Shown: positions 43,118 through 55,472, numbered from the stretch's first letter. The stretch is 64,000 nt of DNA from Streptomyces sp. CC228A (GCF_021390935.1 NZ_JAJPUI010000001.1:930001-994000); one strand, 5' to 3'. The notes: generated from the letters alone by a model not told the origin. Numbers and translations: made by a program.

Positions 43118-44650
43118 ATGACCCAGCAGCCACGCGAGCAGTGGGCCTCGCGCACCGGATTCCTGCTGGCCGCGATCGGCTCGGCCATCGGACTCGGCAA
43201 CATCTGGCGCTTCCCCGCCGTCGCCTACGAGAACGGCGGCGGCGCCTTCCTCCTGCCGTACCTGGTCGCACTCCTCACCGCCGGCATCCCGCTGCTGATC
43301 ATGGAGTACGCGATCGGCCGCAAGTACCGCATGTCCCCGCCGGCGGCGCTGCGCGCCATGGCCCGCCCCGCCGAAGTGCTCGGCTGGTGGCAGGTCGCGG
43401 TGAGCTTCGTGATCGCCACCTACTACGCGCTCATCCTCGCCTGGGCCGTCCGGTACGTGGGGTTCTCCGTCGGCCGCCAGTGGGGCGCCGACCCCGAGGA
43501 CTTCCTCTTCGGCTCCTTCCTCCAGGTGGCCGCAGCGCCGGGCGCCCCCTCCGGCTACGTCCCCGGCGTGCTGTGGCCGCTCATCGCCGTGTGGGCCGTG
43601 GTCCTCGTCATCCTCGCCTTCGGCATCCGGCGCGGCATCGAACGGGCCAACAAGGTCTTCATCCCCCTGCTCGTCGTCTTCTTCGCCGCCCTCGTGGTCC
43701 GCTCCCTGACGCTCGACGGCGCGAGCCGGGGCCTCGACGCGCTGTTCTCCCCCGACTGGTCCCAGCTCGGCAGCGGCACCGTGTGGGTCGCCGCGTACGG
43801 ACAGATCTTCTTCTCGCTGTCCATCGGCTTCGGCATCATGGTCACCTACGCCTCGTACCTGCGCCGCCGCGCCGACCTCACCGGCTCCGCGATGGTCGCC
43901 GGCTTCGCCAACAGCTCCTTCGAGATCCTCGCCGGCATCGGGGTCTTCGCGACCCTGGGATTCATGGCCGCCAACGCCGGAGTCCCCGTCGGCGAGGTCG
44001 CCAGCTCCGGCCTCGGCCTCGCGTTCGTCGCCTTCCCGGCCGTCATCAACGAGATGCCGCTCGGCAGCCTCTTCGGCGTCGTCTTCTTCGTGTCGCTGGT
44101 GATCGCCGGCCTGTCGTCGCTGATCTCGATCGTGCAGGTCGTCGTCTCCGCCGTGCAGGACCGCACCGGGCTGGGCCGCATGCCCGCCGTGTTCGGCGTC
44201 GGCGGCCTCGTCGCCCTCGTGTCGATCCTGCTGTACCCGACCGACAGCGGGCTCTACCTGCTCGACTCCGCCGACCACTTCATCAACCAGTACGGCATCG
44301 CCCTCGCCGCACTGATCTCCCTCATCGTCATCGCCTGGGTGCTGCGCGCCCTGCCGATGCTCCAGGCGAACGCGGACGAGACCTCCGCCATCCGCCTCGG
44401 CCACTGGTGGCGGATCTGCCTCGGCGTCATCACGCCGCTGGTCCTCGGCTGGATGATGGTCGACAGCCTGCGCGCCGAGTTCGACGAGAACTACGAGGGC
44501 TACTCGACCGGGTTCCTGCTCGCCACGGGCTGGAGCGTCGCCGCCGGCGCCCTCGTCGTCGGGATCCTCCTCACCCTCGTCCACTGGAGGAAGGGCGGCG
44601 AGGACATCGACCTCGACATGGAAGCCACCGCCGACCGGAAGGAGACGTGA
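43118..44650 (+). CDS. metP: Sodium-dependent amino-acid transporter (NSS family, MetP type)
   Basis: This 510-residue inner-membrane symporter of the neurotransmitter:sodium symporter family has about 12 helices. The signature is WASRTGFLLAAIGSAIGLGNIWRFP split around residue 9-33, with ENGGGAFLLPY and NSSFEILAGIGVFA. In Corynebacterium, MetP with the small subunit MetS imports methionine and alanine. The directly following MetS-like gene makes that assignment likely here. The stop (TGA, 44,648-44,650) shares its last base with the metS start. A weak AAGGA precedes the ATG at 43,118. Confidence 0.88.
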   Translation: MTQQPREQWASRTGFLLAAIGSAIGLGNIWRFPAVAYENGGGAFLLPYLVALLTAGIPLLIMEYAIGRKYRMSPPAALRAMARPAEVLGWWQVAVSFVIATYYALILAWAVRYVGFSVGRQWGADPEDFLFGSFLQVAAAPGAPSGYVPGVLWPLIAVWAVVLVILAFGIRRGIERANKVFIPLLVVFFAALVVRSLTLDGASRGLDALFSPDWSQLGSGTVWVAAYGQIFFSLSIGFGIMVTYASYLRRRADLTGSAMVAGFANSSFEILAGIGVFATLGFMAANAGVPVGEVASSGLGLAFVAFPAVINEMPLGSLFGVVFFVSLVIAGLSSLISIVQVVVSAVQDRTGLGRMPAVFGVGGLVALVSILLYPTDSGLYLLDSADHFINQYGIALAALISLIVIAWVLRALPMLQANADETSAIRLGHWWRICLGVITPLVLGWMMVDSLRAEFDENYEGYSTGFLLATGWSVAAGALVVGILLTLVHWRKGGEDIDLDMEATADRKET

Positions 44651-44787
44651 TGTCCACAGGCGCCGTCATCATGATGATCGTGGCCATGGCGATCGTCTGG
44701 GGCGGTCTCGTCGCCGCCATCCTGCGGCTGCGGGCGCACCCCGACGAGCCGGAGCCGTGGCCGCAGGGCGTCGAGAAGGCGGAGTGA
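44650..44787 (+). CDS. metS: MetS-family small transporter subunit
   Basis: This 45-residue protein has one N-terminal transmembrane helix (about residues 5-27, VIMMIVAMAIVWGGLVAAIL) and a short soluble tail RLRAHPDEPEPWP. This form, including the xHPDE tail, is characteristic of the methionine/alanine importer small subunit. It is translationally coupled to metP (TGATG at 44,648-44,652), with GGAGACG just upstream. In the Corynebacterium system the small subunit is required for uptake. Confidence 0.88.
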   Translation: MSTGAVIMMIVAMAIVWGGLVAAILRLRAHPDEPEPWPQGVEKAE

Positions 44788-44791
44788 CGCG

Positions 44792-44825
44792 GCCGGGCCG
44801 GCTCCCGCGGGGGAACCGGCCCGGC
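44792..44825. terminator. Hairpin between convergent metS and beta-lactamase genes
   Basis: GCCGGGCCGG (44792-44801) pairs perfectly with CCGGCCCGGC (44816-44825) across a 14-base loop. It lies between two convergent stops and can end transcription in both directions. Confidence 0.78.
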
Positions 44826-44845
44826 GTACGGCGGTCGCCACGGGC

Positions 44846-45756
44846 TCAGTCCAGCGCGGCCGCCACGATCCTGGCCGCCTCCGCGACCAGCGGGTCGTCG
44901 GGCCGCGCGGCCTGCTCCGGCTTCGTCGTCAGGACCGCCAGCACGACGGGCGGACGGCCGGGAGGCCAGGTGACCCCCGCGTCGTTGTTGGTGCCGTAGG
45001 CCCCGCCGCCCGTCTTGTCGCCCAGCACCCAGTCCGCCGGCAGGCCCTTGCGGAAGCGCTCGGTGCTGGTCGTGTTGCCGAGCAGCCACCCCGTCAGCCG
45101 CTCCCGGTCCCGCGGCTCCAGCAGCCCGCCGAGGACCAGCCGGCCGTACGTCCGGGCGATGGCGTACGGCGTGGTCGTGTCGGTCTCCCGCCACGGCTCG
45201 GCGGAGTTCAGCTCAGGCTCCCACCGGTCCAGCCGGGTCACCCCGTCACCCGCTGACCGGCAGAACCGCGTGACGGCGGTGGGCCCGCCCAGCTCCCGCA
45301 GCAGCAGGTTCGCCGCGGTGTTGTCGCTGTGGCGGATGGCGGCGTCGCACAGCTCCTCCACGGTCATCCCCGCACCGACGCGGTCCTTGGTGATCGGGGA
45401 CCAGCCGGTCTCCAGGTCCTCCGCGCCGTAGGGGATCCGCCGGGCCAGGAACTCCCCGTCCCGGTCCAGGTCCCGCAGCACGGCGGCCGCGGCGAGCGGC
45501 TTGAACAGCGAGCACATCGGGAAGCGCTCGCCCTGCCGGTACGCCACCACCCGGCGCGTACCGGTGTCGTAGGCGAACACGCCCAGCCGCGCGCCGTGCT
45601 CCCGCTCCAGCCCCCGCAGCCGCCGACGGCGCGGGGCGCGCGGGCGGCGGCCTGCGCGGTGCCGGACGGGACCGCGGCGGCGGTCAGCGCGGCGGCGGCT
45701 CCCGCGGTCAGTAACGCGCGGCGGCCGGGACGTGCACGATCACGGACGAGATCCAC
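44846..45756 (-). CDS. Class A beta-lactamase family protein (one frame break)
   Basis: This serine beta-lactamase of about 303 residues would be exported. All class A motifs are present: S-x-x-K in MCSLFKPL, SDN in HSDNTAAN, an E166-type Glu in WEPELN, and KTG in GDKTGGGAYGTNN. The N-terminal part (GTG at 45,756) has a Tat-like signal (RPGRRALLTAGAAAALTAA) in another frame. One missing base between about 45,611 and 45,640 joins it to LRGLEREHGARLGVFAYDTG. Hydrolysis of beta-lactams is expected. It lies 100 bases downstream of the peptide ABC operon on the same strand and may be co-transcribed. Confidence 0.88.
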
Positions 45757-45855
45757 GGTGTGTGCCTCTCTGTCGACGGGCGGACACCCGCCAAGACGTC
45801 CCAGCCGCCACGCTGGTTGCATCCTGCACCGGTGGTACCGGGGCGCGCTGTCGCC

Positions 45856-46842
45856 CTACTTCTCCTGTTCCGGGAAGTGGCAGGCGACCTGGCGCTGCTC
45901 GCCCGCCGCGAGGGCCCGCAGCGGCGGTGCCTCCGCCCGGCACAGCGGCTGCGCCTTCGGGCAGCGCGGGTGGAACGTGCAGCCCGGCGGGGAGCGGCCG
46001 GGCTCGGGGGTCGCCCGGCAGCGTGATCCGCCGCCGGGCCCTCTCCGCCGCCGGATCGGGCAGCGGCACGGCGGACAGCAGCGCCCGCGTGTACGGGTGC
46101 GCGGGCGCCCCGTACACCCGCTCCCTGGCGCCGATCTCCACGATGCGGCCCAGGTACATCACCGCGACCCGGTCGCAGACCCGCCGTACGACGGACAGGT
46201 CGTGCGCGATGAACAGGTACGCCAGTCCCAGTTCGCGCTGGAGCCGCTCCATCAGGTTGACGATCTGCGCCTGCACGGACACGTCCAGCGCGGACACCGG
46301 CTCGTCGGCCACCACGAGCCGGGGCCCGGTCGCCAGGGCCCGGGCGATGCCGATGCGCTGGGCCTGGCCCCCGGAGAACTCGTGCGGGTAGCGGTCGAGG
46401 TGCTCGGGGATCAGTCCCACCAGCTCCATCAGCTCCGCGGCCCGCGCCCGCGCCGCGGCGGCGGAAGCGCCCTGCACCAGCAGCGGGTCGGAGATGATCC
46501 CGGCCACCGTCTGGCGGGGGTTCAGGGAGGAGTGCGGGTCCTGGAACACCATCTGGAGGTCCTTGCGCAGCGGCTTCAGCTCCCGCTGCGACAGCCGCCC
46601 GATGTCCCGCCCGCGGAAGGTGACGGTGCCGCCGGTCGGCTCCAGCAGCCGCACGACCACCCGCCCGGTGGTCGACTTGCCGCACCCGGACTCGCCGACG
46701 AGCCCGAGCGTCTCCCCGGCGCCCAGCGTGAAGCTCACCCCGTCCACGGCCCGTACGGGCGCGGCCCGGCCGCGTCGCCCCCGGCCGGGGAACGCCACGG
46801 TCAAGTCCTCGACGGAGAGCAGCGGTTGCGACGTGTCGGTGG

Positions 46843-46846
<4 letters not shown>
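45856..46846 (-). CDS. Peptide ABC transporter ATPase (DppF type; frame break near C-terminus)
   Basis: This protein of about 330 residues is the second ATPase of a dipeptide/oligopeptide importer. Walker A is GESGCGKST, the signature FSGGQAQRIGIARAL, and Walker B LVVADEPVSALD. The frame breaks at a CCCCC run (46,006-46,010). Two extra Cs (or one fewer) restore SPPGCTFHPRCPKAQPLC, the usual oligopeptide-ATPase C-terminal extension with its cysteines, and a TAG at 45,856. The ATG overlaps the stop of the DppD-type gene (ATGA at 46,843-46,846). Confidence 0.9.
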
Positions 46847-47851
<1,005 letters not shown>

Positions 47852-47852
<1 letters not shown>

Positions 47853-48838
47853 CAGTACCTCACTCGCGGGTCGACGACGGCGTACAGCAGGTCGACGGCC
47901 AGGTTGGCCACGACGATGAAGGCGGCGGCGAGCAGCGTCACCCCGAGGATGACGGGCTGGTCCCCGGTGGACAGGGCGCCGTAGAACAGCCGCCCCACGC
48001 CGGGCAGTCCGAAGATGGACTCGGTGATGACGGCTCCGGCGAGCAGTCCGCCCAGGTCCATGCCGAACAGGGTGAGGATCGGCGTCATCCCGGCCCGCAG
48101 CCCGTGCTTGACCACGACCGTCCGGTACGGCAGCCCCTTCGCGCGGGCCGTGCGGATGTACGGCTCCGCCATGGTCTCGATCATCGAACTGCGGCTCTGC
48201 CGGGCGTACATGGCGGCGTAGAGGACCGCCAGCGCCAGCCACGGCAGCAGCAGGCTCGACGCCCAGCCGGCCGGGTCGTCCGTCAGGGGCGCGTACTCCG
48301 GGTAGGGCAGCAGCCCCGTGACCCGGATCAGCCCGTAGATGAGCAGCACGGACGTGAAGTACACGGGCAGCGACGCCGCAGCCACCGCCCCGACCATCAG
48401 CGCCCGGTCGGTGAGGGTGTCCTTGCGCAGCGCCGCGGTGACCCCGGCGGACAGGCCGAGCAGCAGCCACAGCGCGGCGGCTCCCGCGGCCAGCGACGCG
48501 GAGACCGGCAGCCGGTCCGCCAGCAGGTCCCACACGGCCTCGCTGTTCTCGTACGAGTAGCCCAGGCAGGGGAACTCGCAGCGCAGCGCGTAGGCGCCGG
48601 AGCCCGTGGTGCGGCCGGTGAAGACACCGGTGACGAAGTCGGCGAACTGCCGCCAGAGCGGCTGGTCGAGGCCCATGTGGGCGCGGATCGCGGCGAGCCG
48701 CTCCGCGCTGCACGCCTTGCCGCAGGCGGCGGCGGCCGGGTCGGAGGGCAGCACGTAGAAGATGGTGAAGGTGACGGCGGCGATGGCGACGAGGACGCCG
48801 GCCACCGCGAGCAGCCGCCGCGCGAGGTAGGCGATCAC
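47852..48838 (-). CDS. Peptide ABC transporter permease (DppB type)
   Basis: This 328-residue inner-membrane permease has six predicted helices. The N-terminal helix is AYLARRLLAVAGVLVAIAAV. A large extracytoplasmic loop follows, with the cysteines CGKACSAERL and CEFPCLGY. The EAA-type coupling motif is RTARAKGLPYRTVVVKHGL, and the family ending is LYAVVDPRVRY. The GTG start overlaps the stop of the DppC-type gene (GTGA at 48,835-48,838). It forms the pore together with the DppC-type protein. Confidence 0.9.
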
Positions 48839-50211
48839 TTGCCGGCTCCTCTCGGGTCCAGGACGTCCCGCAGCGCGTCGCCGAGCAGGGTGAAGGCGAG
48901 CACCGTCAGGAACAGGCACGTGCTCGGGATGGCGAAGTACATGGGGTCCGTGTCGTAGTAGGCGACGGCCTCGGCGATCATCTGCCCCCAGGAGGGGGTG
49001 GGCGGGCGCACGCCGACGCCCAGGTAGCTGAGGGCCGCCTCGGTGGCGATCATCCCGGGGATGACGAGGGTGGTGTACGCGATGACGGGCCCGGCGACGC
49101 CGGGGAGGATCTCCCGGGTGAGGATCCGCCAGGGGCCCGCCCCGCCCACCCGGGCCGCCGCGACGTACTCGCGGTGCTTGAGCGACAGGGTCTGCCCGCG
49201 CACGACGCGGGCGATGCCGGGCCAGCCGAACAGGCCGATGACGGCGGTCATCAGCAGGATCCGGTCGACGTCCCGCGCCACCGACATCATCGCGATCATG
49301 AAGATGAGGGACGGGAACGACATCGTCAGATCCATCAGCCGGGACAGCACGGCGTCGGTGCGGCCGCCGAAGTAGCCCGCCGCGATCCCGGCGGCGGTGC
49401 CGGCGGCCACGACGATGGCGGTGGCCGCGAAGGCGATCAGCAGCGACACGCGGGCACCGTGCACGACCCGGGCGAAGAGGTCGCGTCCGGTGACGGGTTC
49501 GACGCCGAGCCAGTGCTCGGCCGAGATGCCGCCGAGCGGCCCGATCGGCAGCCCGCCCAGGTACGGGTCGACGGCGGACTTGTCGAACTCGTCGGGGCCC
49601 CAGCCGCCCAGCGCGCTGAGCAGCGGGGCGGCGGCGGCCATGGCCGCGAAGAGCACGACGACGCCGAGGGAGACCTTCACGGAGGCGCGGCCGCGCAGTT
49701 CGGCCCGGGCCAGCTGCCAGGGGCTGCGGGCCCCCGGGGCCGCGGCGGTCGCGGCCGCCGCCGGGGGCACGGACGTCCCGGCTGTCCCGGGCGTCCGGGG
49801 CGCCGCGGACGGGTCGGATGCCCCGGACGTGGCGGGTGGCACGGGCGCGCCGGGAGCCCCTGGCACCTCGGGCGGCACGGGCGGGTCGGAAGCCCCGGAT
49901 GTCCCGGCTGTCCCGGGCGTGCTGGGTGCCCCGGGTGTCTTGGGTATCCCGGTTGCCCCGGGCGTCCGGGGCGCCGCGGACGGGTCGGATGCCCCGGGCG
50001 TGGCGGGTGGCACGGGCGTGTCGGGAGCCCCTGGCACCTCGGGCGGCACGGGCGGGTCGGAAGCCCCGGATGTCCCGGCTGTCCCGGGCGTTCGGGGTGC
50101 CGTGAATGCCCCGGGCGTCTCGGGTGCCCCAGGTGCCCCAGGTGCCCCAGGTGTGTCGGGTGTCCTGGACGGTTCGGGTGCCCCGGGCGTTGCGGGGGAG
50201 GAGGTGGTCAT
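48835..50211 (-). CDS. Peptide ABC transporter permease (DppC type) with long repetitive N-terminus
   Basis: The last 290 residues of this 458-residue protein form a normal DppC permease (ARAELRGRASVKVSLGVVVLF, GVEPVTGRDLFARVVHGARVSL, EYVAAARVGGAGPWRILTREILP, and the DVLDPRG ending). Residues 1-165 are an added Pro/Thr/Ser/Ala-rich region with two near-identical 57-residue units (PGTAGTSGASDPPVPPEVPG each time). DppC proteins normally have about 30 residues here. The ATG at 50,211 is preceded by GGGCCGACAT and a weak purine run. Topology puts the repeat region on the cytoplasmic side. Confidence 0.85.
   Translation of the reverse strand: MTTSSPATPGAPEPSRTPDTPGAPGAPGAPETPGAFTAPRTPGTAGTSGASDPPVPPEVPGAPDTPVPPATPGASDPSAAPRTPGATGIPKTPGAPSTPGTAGTSGASDPPVPPEVPGAPGAPVPPATSGASDPSAAPRTPGTAGTSVPPAAAATAAAPGARSPWQLARAELRGRASVKVSLGVVVLFAAMAAAAPLLSALGGWGPDEFDKSAVDPYLGGLPIGPLGGISAEHWLGVEPVTGRDLFARVVHGARVSLLIAFAATAIVVAAGTAAGIAAGYFGGRTDAVLSRLMDLTMSFPSLIFMIAMMSVARDVDRILLMTAVIGLFGWPGIARVVRGQTLSLKHREYVAAARVGGAGPWRILTREILPGVAGPVIAYTTLVIPGMIATEAALSYLGVGVRPPTPSWGQMIAEAVAYYDTDPMYFAIPSTCLFLTVLAFTLLGDALRDVLDPRGAGK
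49769..50150. repeat. 171-bp tandem duplication within the DppC N-terminal coding region
   Basis: The stretch GGCGGCACGGGCGGGTCGGA begins at 49,871 and again at 50,042, exactly 171 bases apart, and the surrounding sequence repeats with only a few changes over about two units. Shorter 9-bp GCCCCAGGT steps follow near 50,125-50,150. The period is a multiple of three, so the reading frame is kept. Confidence 0.88.
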
Positions 50212-50225
50212 GTCGGCCCGGTCCC

Positions 50226-51986
50226 TCAGCTGCCGCTCTTCGACGGGTCCTTGAGACCGACCGTCGCGTAGTCGATCTGACCGCCGAAGGACGTGTGGCC
50301 GAAGGCGCCCGCGACATTGGTGCCGACAAGCAGCGGCATGCGCTCGCTGACCGCCGGGACGACCGGGGCCTTCCGCAGGATCTCCCCGTCGAGCTCCTGC
50401 CACGCCTTGGCGGCCTGCTCGGCGTCGGTCAGCGCGGCGATCTCGTCCATCCGCTGCATGGTCGGCTCGTCCCGGAAGAGGGAGTGGTTGCCGGAGTTGC
50501 CCTTCTCCTTGACGTACCGGCCGTCGAAGACGAACGGCAGGAACGTCGACCCCGACGGGTAGTCGGGGCACCAGCCGGTGTACACGAGGTCGGTGCGGTT
50601 CTTCGTGTCGCCGATGGTGTCGTAGAACGCGGACGGGTCGACGGTCTCGATGGTGACCTTGATCCCGGCGCGCCCCAGGGACTGCTGGACGGCCTCGCCG
50701 ACGGCCTTGTCCCCCGTGGACACCGTCACGCTGGTGGCGAACCCGTCGGCCCTGCCCGCCTCCTTGAGCAGCGCCTTGGCCTTCTGCGGGTCGCCGGTGG
50801 CCGGGATGCCGAGCACGTCGGGCTGCTTGCCGCCGTCGAAGAGCGAGCCGGGCATCGCCGCGGTGGCGACCTCGTTGAGGGCGGGGCCGCCGGCCGCGGT
50901 CAGCAGCGCCTCGCGGTCCAGGGCGTACTGCACGGCCCGGCGCACCCGCACGTCGTCGAAGGGCGCGCGGCCGGTGTGCATCTGGAGCATGTCGACGCAG
51001 TTGCTGGACTCGGCCAGCAGCCGCTTCAGCACCTCGGGTCTGGTGAGCACCTTCGGCGTGCTCTCGGGGCGCAGCCTGCTCCACGGCACGGCCGAGGCGT
51101 CGGCGCCGGAGGAGGCGATGAGGCGGTCGTCGACCTGACCGCCCTTCAGGCCCATGACGACCTCGATCCGGTCGGGGTACGCCTTGCGCACCTCGTCCGT
51201 GGCCGGGTCCCAGTGCGGGTTGCGGACCAGGACGAGCTTCTTGTCCCTGGCGTACGACTCGATCTTGTACGGGCCCGACGAGAAGGGCCGGTTGTCGTAC
51301 TGCGGGCCCTTGTCCCGCGCCTTGGGGACGGGCGCGAAGGTGGGCAGCACCGTCGCGTAGGGGAACTCCGCGAAGGGCTTGCGCAGTTCGAAGACGATGG
51401 TCCGGTCGTCGGGTGTCCTGACGGAGTCCAGGTGCCTGCCTCCGGCGGGCCCCTGGTAGCCCTCGGCGCCGGCGAGGTAGCGGGCGGCGTAGTCGGGTCC
51501 GCCGGGCAGGTCCGGGGAGAAGGACCGCTCCACGTTGTACTTGACGTCCTGCGCGGTGACGGGGGTGCCGTCCTCGTACTTGAGCCCCTCCTTGAGCCGG
51601 AAGGTCCATGTCCTGGCCCCGTTGGAGGGCGTGCCGAGGTCCTCCGCCAGGTCGGGCACCAGCTCCCCGCCCCCGGCACCCGGCGCGGCCCGGTACGTGA
51701 CGAGGGTGCGGTACAGGAGCCGTGTGCCGAAGTCCATGTCACCCATGACCCAGTTGCGGGCCGGGTCGAGGTGCGTGAAGTCCTGGTTGGACAGCACGGT
51801 GAGGGTCCCGCCCTTCTGCGGGGTGCCGCCGACGACCGCACCGGCGTTGGCCGTCGCGGGGTTGGCGGCGCCGCCCCTGCCGCGGTCGGCGCCGGACGGC
51901 GCGCCGCCGGTGCAGGCGGACGCGCCGGCGGTGAGGGACGCCGCGAGCGCGGCGGCGGCGAGGGCGGTACGGGTGCGGGTGCGCAT
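50226..51986 (-). CDS. Peptide-binding lipoprotein (DppA/OppA family)
   Basis: This 586-residue extracellular solute-binding protein of family 5 delivers peptides to the permease. A lipoprotein signal ends at LTAGASAC (Cys about 26), followed by a Gly/Ala/Asn-rich linker. Core motifs are GGTLTVLSNQDFTHLDPARN, TWTFRLKEGLKYEDGTPVTA, SSGPYKIESY, RRAVQYALDREAL and YTGWCPDYPSG. It is the first gene of the operon and lies 14 bases before the DppC-type gene. GAGTGACCC-type sequence precedes the ATG at 51,986. The peptide class carried cannot be read from sequence. Confidence 0.9.
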   Translation of the reverse strand: MRTRTRTALAAAALAASLTAGASACTGGAPSGADRGRGGAANPATANAGAVVGGTPQKGGTLTVLSNQDFTHLDPARNWVMGDMDFGTRLLYRTLVTYRAAPGAGGGELVPDLAEDLGTPSNGARTWTFRLKEGLKYEDGTPVTAQDVKYNVERSFSPDLPGGPDYAARYLAGAEGYQGPAGGRHLDSVRTPDDRTIVFELRKPFAEFPYATVLPTFAPVPKARDKGPQYDNRPFSSGPYKIESYARDKKLVLVRNPHWDPATDEVRKAYPDRIEVVMGLKGGQVDDRLIASSGADASAVPWSRLRPESTPKVLTRPEVLKRLLAESSNCVDMLQMHTGRAPFDDVRVRRAVQYALDREALLTAAGGPALNEVATAAMPGSLFDGGKQPDVLGIPATGDPQKAKALLKEAGRADGFATSVTVSTGDKAVGEAVQQSLGRAGIKVTIETVDPSAFYDTIGDTKNRTDLVYTGWCPDYPSGSTFLPFVFDGRYVKEKGNSGNHSLFRDEPTMQRMDEIAALTDAEQAAKAWQELDGEILRKAPVVPAVSERMPLLVGTNVAGAFGHTSFGGQIDYATVGLKDPSKSGS

Positions 51987-52039
51987 CTGGGTCACTCCGT
52001 GGCAGTGGGAACAGCCGCACGGCGATGTACAACCGGGGC

Positions 52040-52080
52040 TGGAATGTGACCGGTAACATAGTAATGTGAAATTGCACTGA
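52040..52080. promoter_or_regulatory. AT-rich divergent promoter region
   Basis: The gap between the peptide-binding lipoprotein (-) and the S33 peptidase (+) contains an AT-rich patch around 52,053-52,077 (GGTAACATAGTAATGTGAAA), exceptional for this window. On the minus strand it reads TACTATGTTACC, offering a -10 hexamer (TACTAT) for the peptide operon. No clear operator was found. Confidence 0.45.
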
Positions 52081-52163
52081 CGGGACGTCGGACGACACCT
52101 GAGACAGACTGGCCGCCGACACACCCCACCGGAAGGGCTGCCGCGCCAGCCGAAAGGGACCCG

Positions 52164-53429
52164 ATGAACCCGGCCTACGCCACCGCCGACCACACCTTCA
52201 CCGTCCCCCTCGACCACGCCGACCCCGACGGCCCCGCCATCGAGGTCTTCGCCCGCGAGGTCGCCGACCCCGCCCGCGCCGGCGAGCGCCTCCCCTGGCT
52301 GCTGTTCCTCCAGGGCGGCCCGGGCGGCAAGTCCCCCCGGCCCAGCGCCGGTTCACCCGGCTGGCTGGCCCGCGCGGTGAAGACCCACCGGGTGCTCCTG
52401 CTCGACCAGCGCGGCACCGGCCGCTCCACCCCGGTCACCGCCCGGGCCGCGTCCCGCTTCCCCTCGGCCGCCGCGCTCGCCGCCCACCTGTCCCACTTCC
52501 GCGCCGACGCGATCGTCGACGACGCCGAGCTCATACGCCGCCGGCTCTGCGGCGACGAGCCGTGGGAGACGCTGGGTCAGAGCTACGGCGGCTTCCTCAC
52601 CCTCACCTACCTCTCCCGGGCCCCGCAGGGACTGCGGGCCTGCTACGTCACCGGCGGCCTGCCGGGCCTCACCGCCACCGCCCAAGAGGTCTACGCCCGC
52701 ACCTACCCCCGTGTGCGGGACCGCGTCCACGCCCACTACGCCCGCTACCCCGCCGACGCACCCCTCCTGCGGAAGATCGCCGACCTCCTGGACGCCGAGG
52801 ACGTCCGCCTCCCCGACGGCGACCGCCTCACCACCCGCCGCCTGCGCACCCTCGGACTCGCCCTCGGCATGGGCGACGGCTTCGAACGCCTCCACTGGCT
52901 CCTGGACGAGGCGTTCGACCCCGCGGGCGGCCTCAGCGACACCTTCCTCCACCAGGTCGCGGCCCTCACCGGCTTCACCGGCAACCCCCTCTACGGCGTA
53001 CTCCAGGAGTCCCTGTACGGCCAGGGGGCCGGCCCCACCGGCTGGGCGGCCCACCGCGCGCTCGCCGCGCACCCCGAGTTTGCGGAGGACGCCGATCCGC
53101 TGCTGCTCACCGGCGAGATGATGTACCCCTGGATGTTCCGTGACATCGCGGGCCTGCGCCCCTTCGCGGGCGCCGCCGACCTGCTGGCGGAGCGCGCCGA
53201 CTGGCCGCCGCTGTACGACCCCGCCCGCCTGGCCGCGAACGAGGTCCCGCTGGCCGCGCTCGTCTACCACGACGACATGTACGTGGACGCCGGGCTCTCC
53301 CTCGCCACGGCCCGGTCCGTGGGGGCGGCGCGCGTCTGGGTCACCAACGAGTGGGAGCACGACGGTGTGCACGTCTCCGGCGGCCGGGTCCTGTCCCGGC
53401 TGATGGACATGGCGGTGGGGCGGGCGTAG
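52164..53429 (+). CDS. Alpha/beta-hydrolase, S33 proline iminopeptidase family
   Basis: This 421-residue cytoplasmic peptidase has the S33 features LFLQGGPGGKSPRP (oxyanion region), LLLDQRGTGRSTPV, the nucleophile elbow GQSYGGFLTLTYLS, and a C-terminal catalytic His in WEHDGVHVSGG. The family removes N-terminal proline or other residues from short peptides. It is divergent from the peptide ABC importer, which suggests it may process imported peptides; that link is inference. GAAAGGGA precedes the ATG at 52,164. Confidence 0.88.
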   Translation: MNPAYATADHTFTVPLDHADPDGPAIEVFAREVADPARAGERLPWLLFLQGGPGGKSPRPSAGSPGWLARAVKTHRVLLLDQRGTGRSTPVTARAASRFPSAAALAAHLSHFRADAIVDDAELIRRRLCGDEPWETLGQSYGGFLTLTYLSRAPQGLRACYVTGGLPGLTATAQEVYARTYPRVRDRVHAHYARYPADAPLLRKIADLLDAEDVRLPDGDRLTTRRLRTLGLALGMGDGFERLHWLLDEAFDPAGGLSDTFLHQVAALTGFTGNPLYGVLQESLYGQGAGPTGWAAHRALAAHPEFAEDADPLLLTGEMMYPWMFRDIAGLRPFAGAADLLAERADWPPLYDPARLAANEVPLAALVYHDDMYVDAGLSLATARSVGAARVWVTNEWEHDGVHVSGGRVLSRLMDMAVGRA

Positions 53430-53439
53430 CCCGGCGCTC

Positions 53440-53905
53440 CGGGCCGGGGCGGTCGCCGTCGCCGACGGGCCGGGCGGCCGGGACGCCCGGGCGCGCGGAA
53501 GGCGCCAGGGCCGGTGGTGGGTCCGGTGGACAGGGCCCGCCACCGGTGGCGGGCCAGGGCCCGCGTCCCGGGCCCTCGGCCCCAGCGCGGGACCCGAGCC
53601 CGAGCCCGTACGGGCCCCCGTGCGGTCAGGTGCCGTCAGTGCCGCGGGTCCGCCGCCGTGCCGGCCCCCACGCCGCGCGGGGCCGCGGGTCCCGGCCCGT
53701 ACCTGCTCCGTGCCCGTACGGGCCAGCGGGTCCCGCCCCGTACCGGCCTCCGAGCCGTCGGTGCCGTCAGTGCCGCGGGTCCGCCCCCGTACCGGCCCCC
53801 GCGCCTCGCGGGCCGCGGGTCACGCCCGTGCCGCCCCTGCGCCTCGCGGGGCCGCGGGTCCGGCCGGGTGCCACCCCTGTGCCGTTCCGGTCCGCGCCCC
53901 GCCGG
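53440..53905. repeat. GC-rich dispersed repeats between S33 peptidase and argG
   Basis: This convergent gap of about 480 bases has no supported gene. GTGCCGTCAGTGCCGCGGGT occurs near 53,630 and 53,760. GCCTCGCGGG followed by CCGCGGGTC recurs near 53,805 and 53,845, and CCCGTACGGGCC occurs several times. The block is low-complexity and has no clear hairpin terminator of its own. Confidence 0.65.
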
Positions 53906-53909
53906 CGGC

Positions 53910-55388
<1,479 letters not shown>

Positions 55389-55472
55389 AAAGAGGGGTGG
55401 TCGGAGGGCCGGGCGGCGGGGCCGCGGGGGGCTCGGAGCCGTGTCGCCCCGCCCGCGGCCGGGCCGCCCGGC

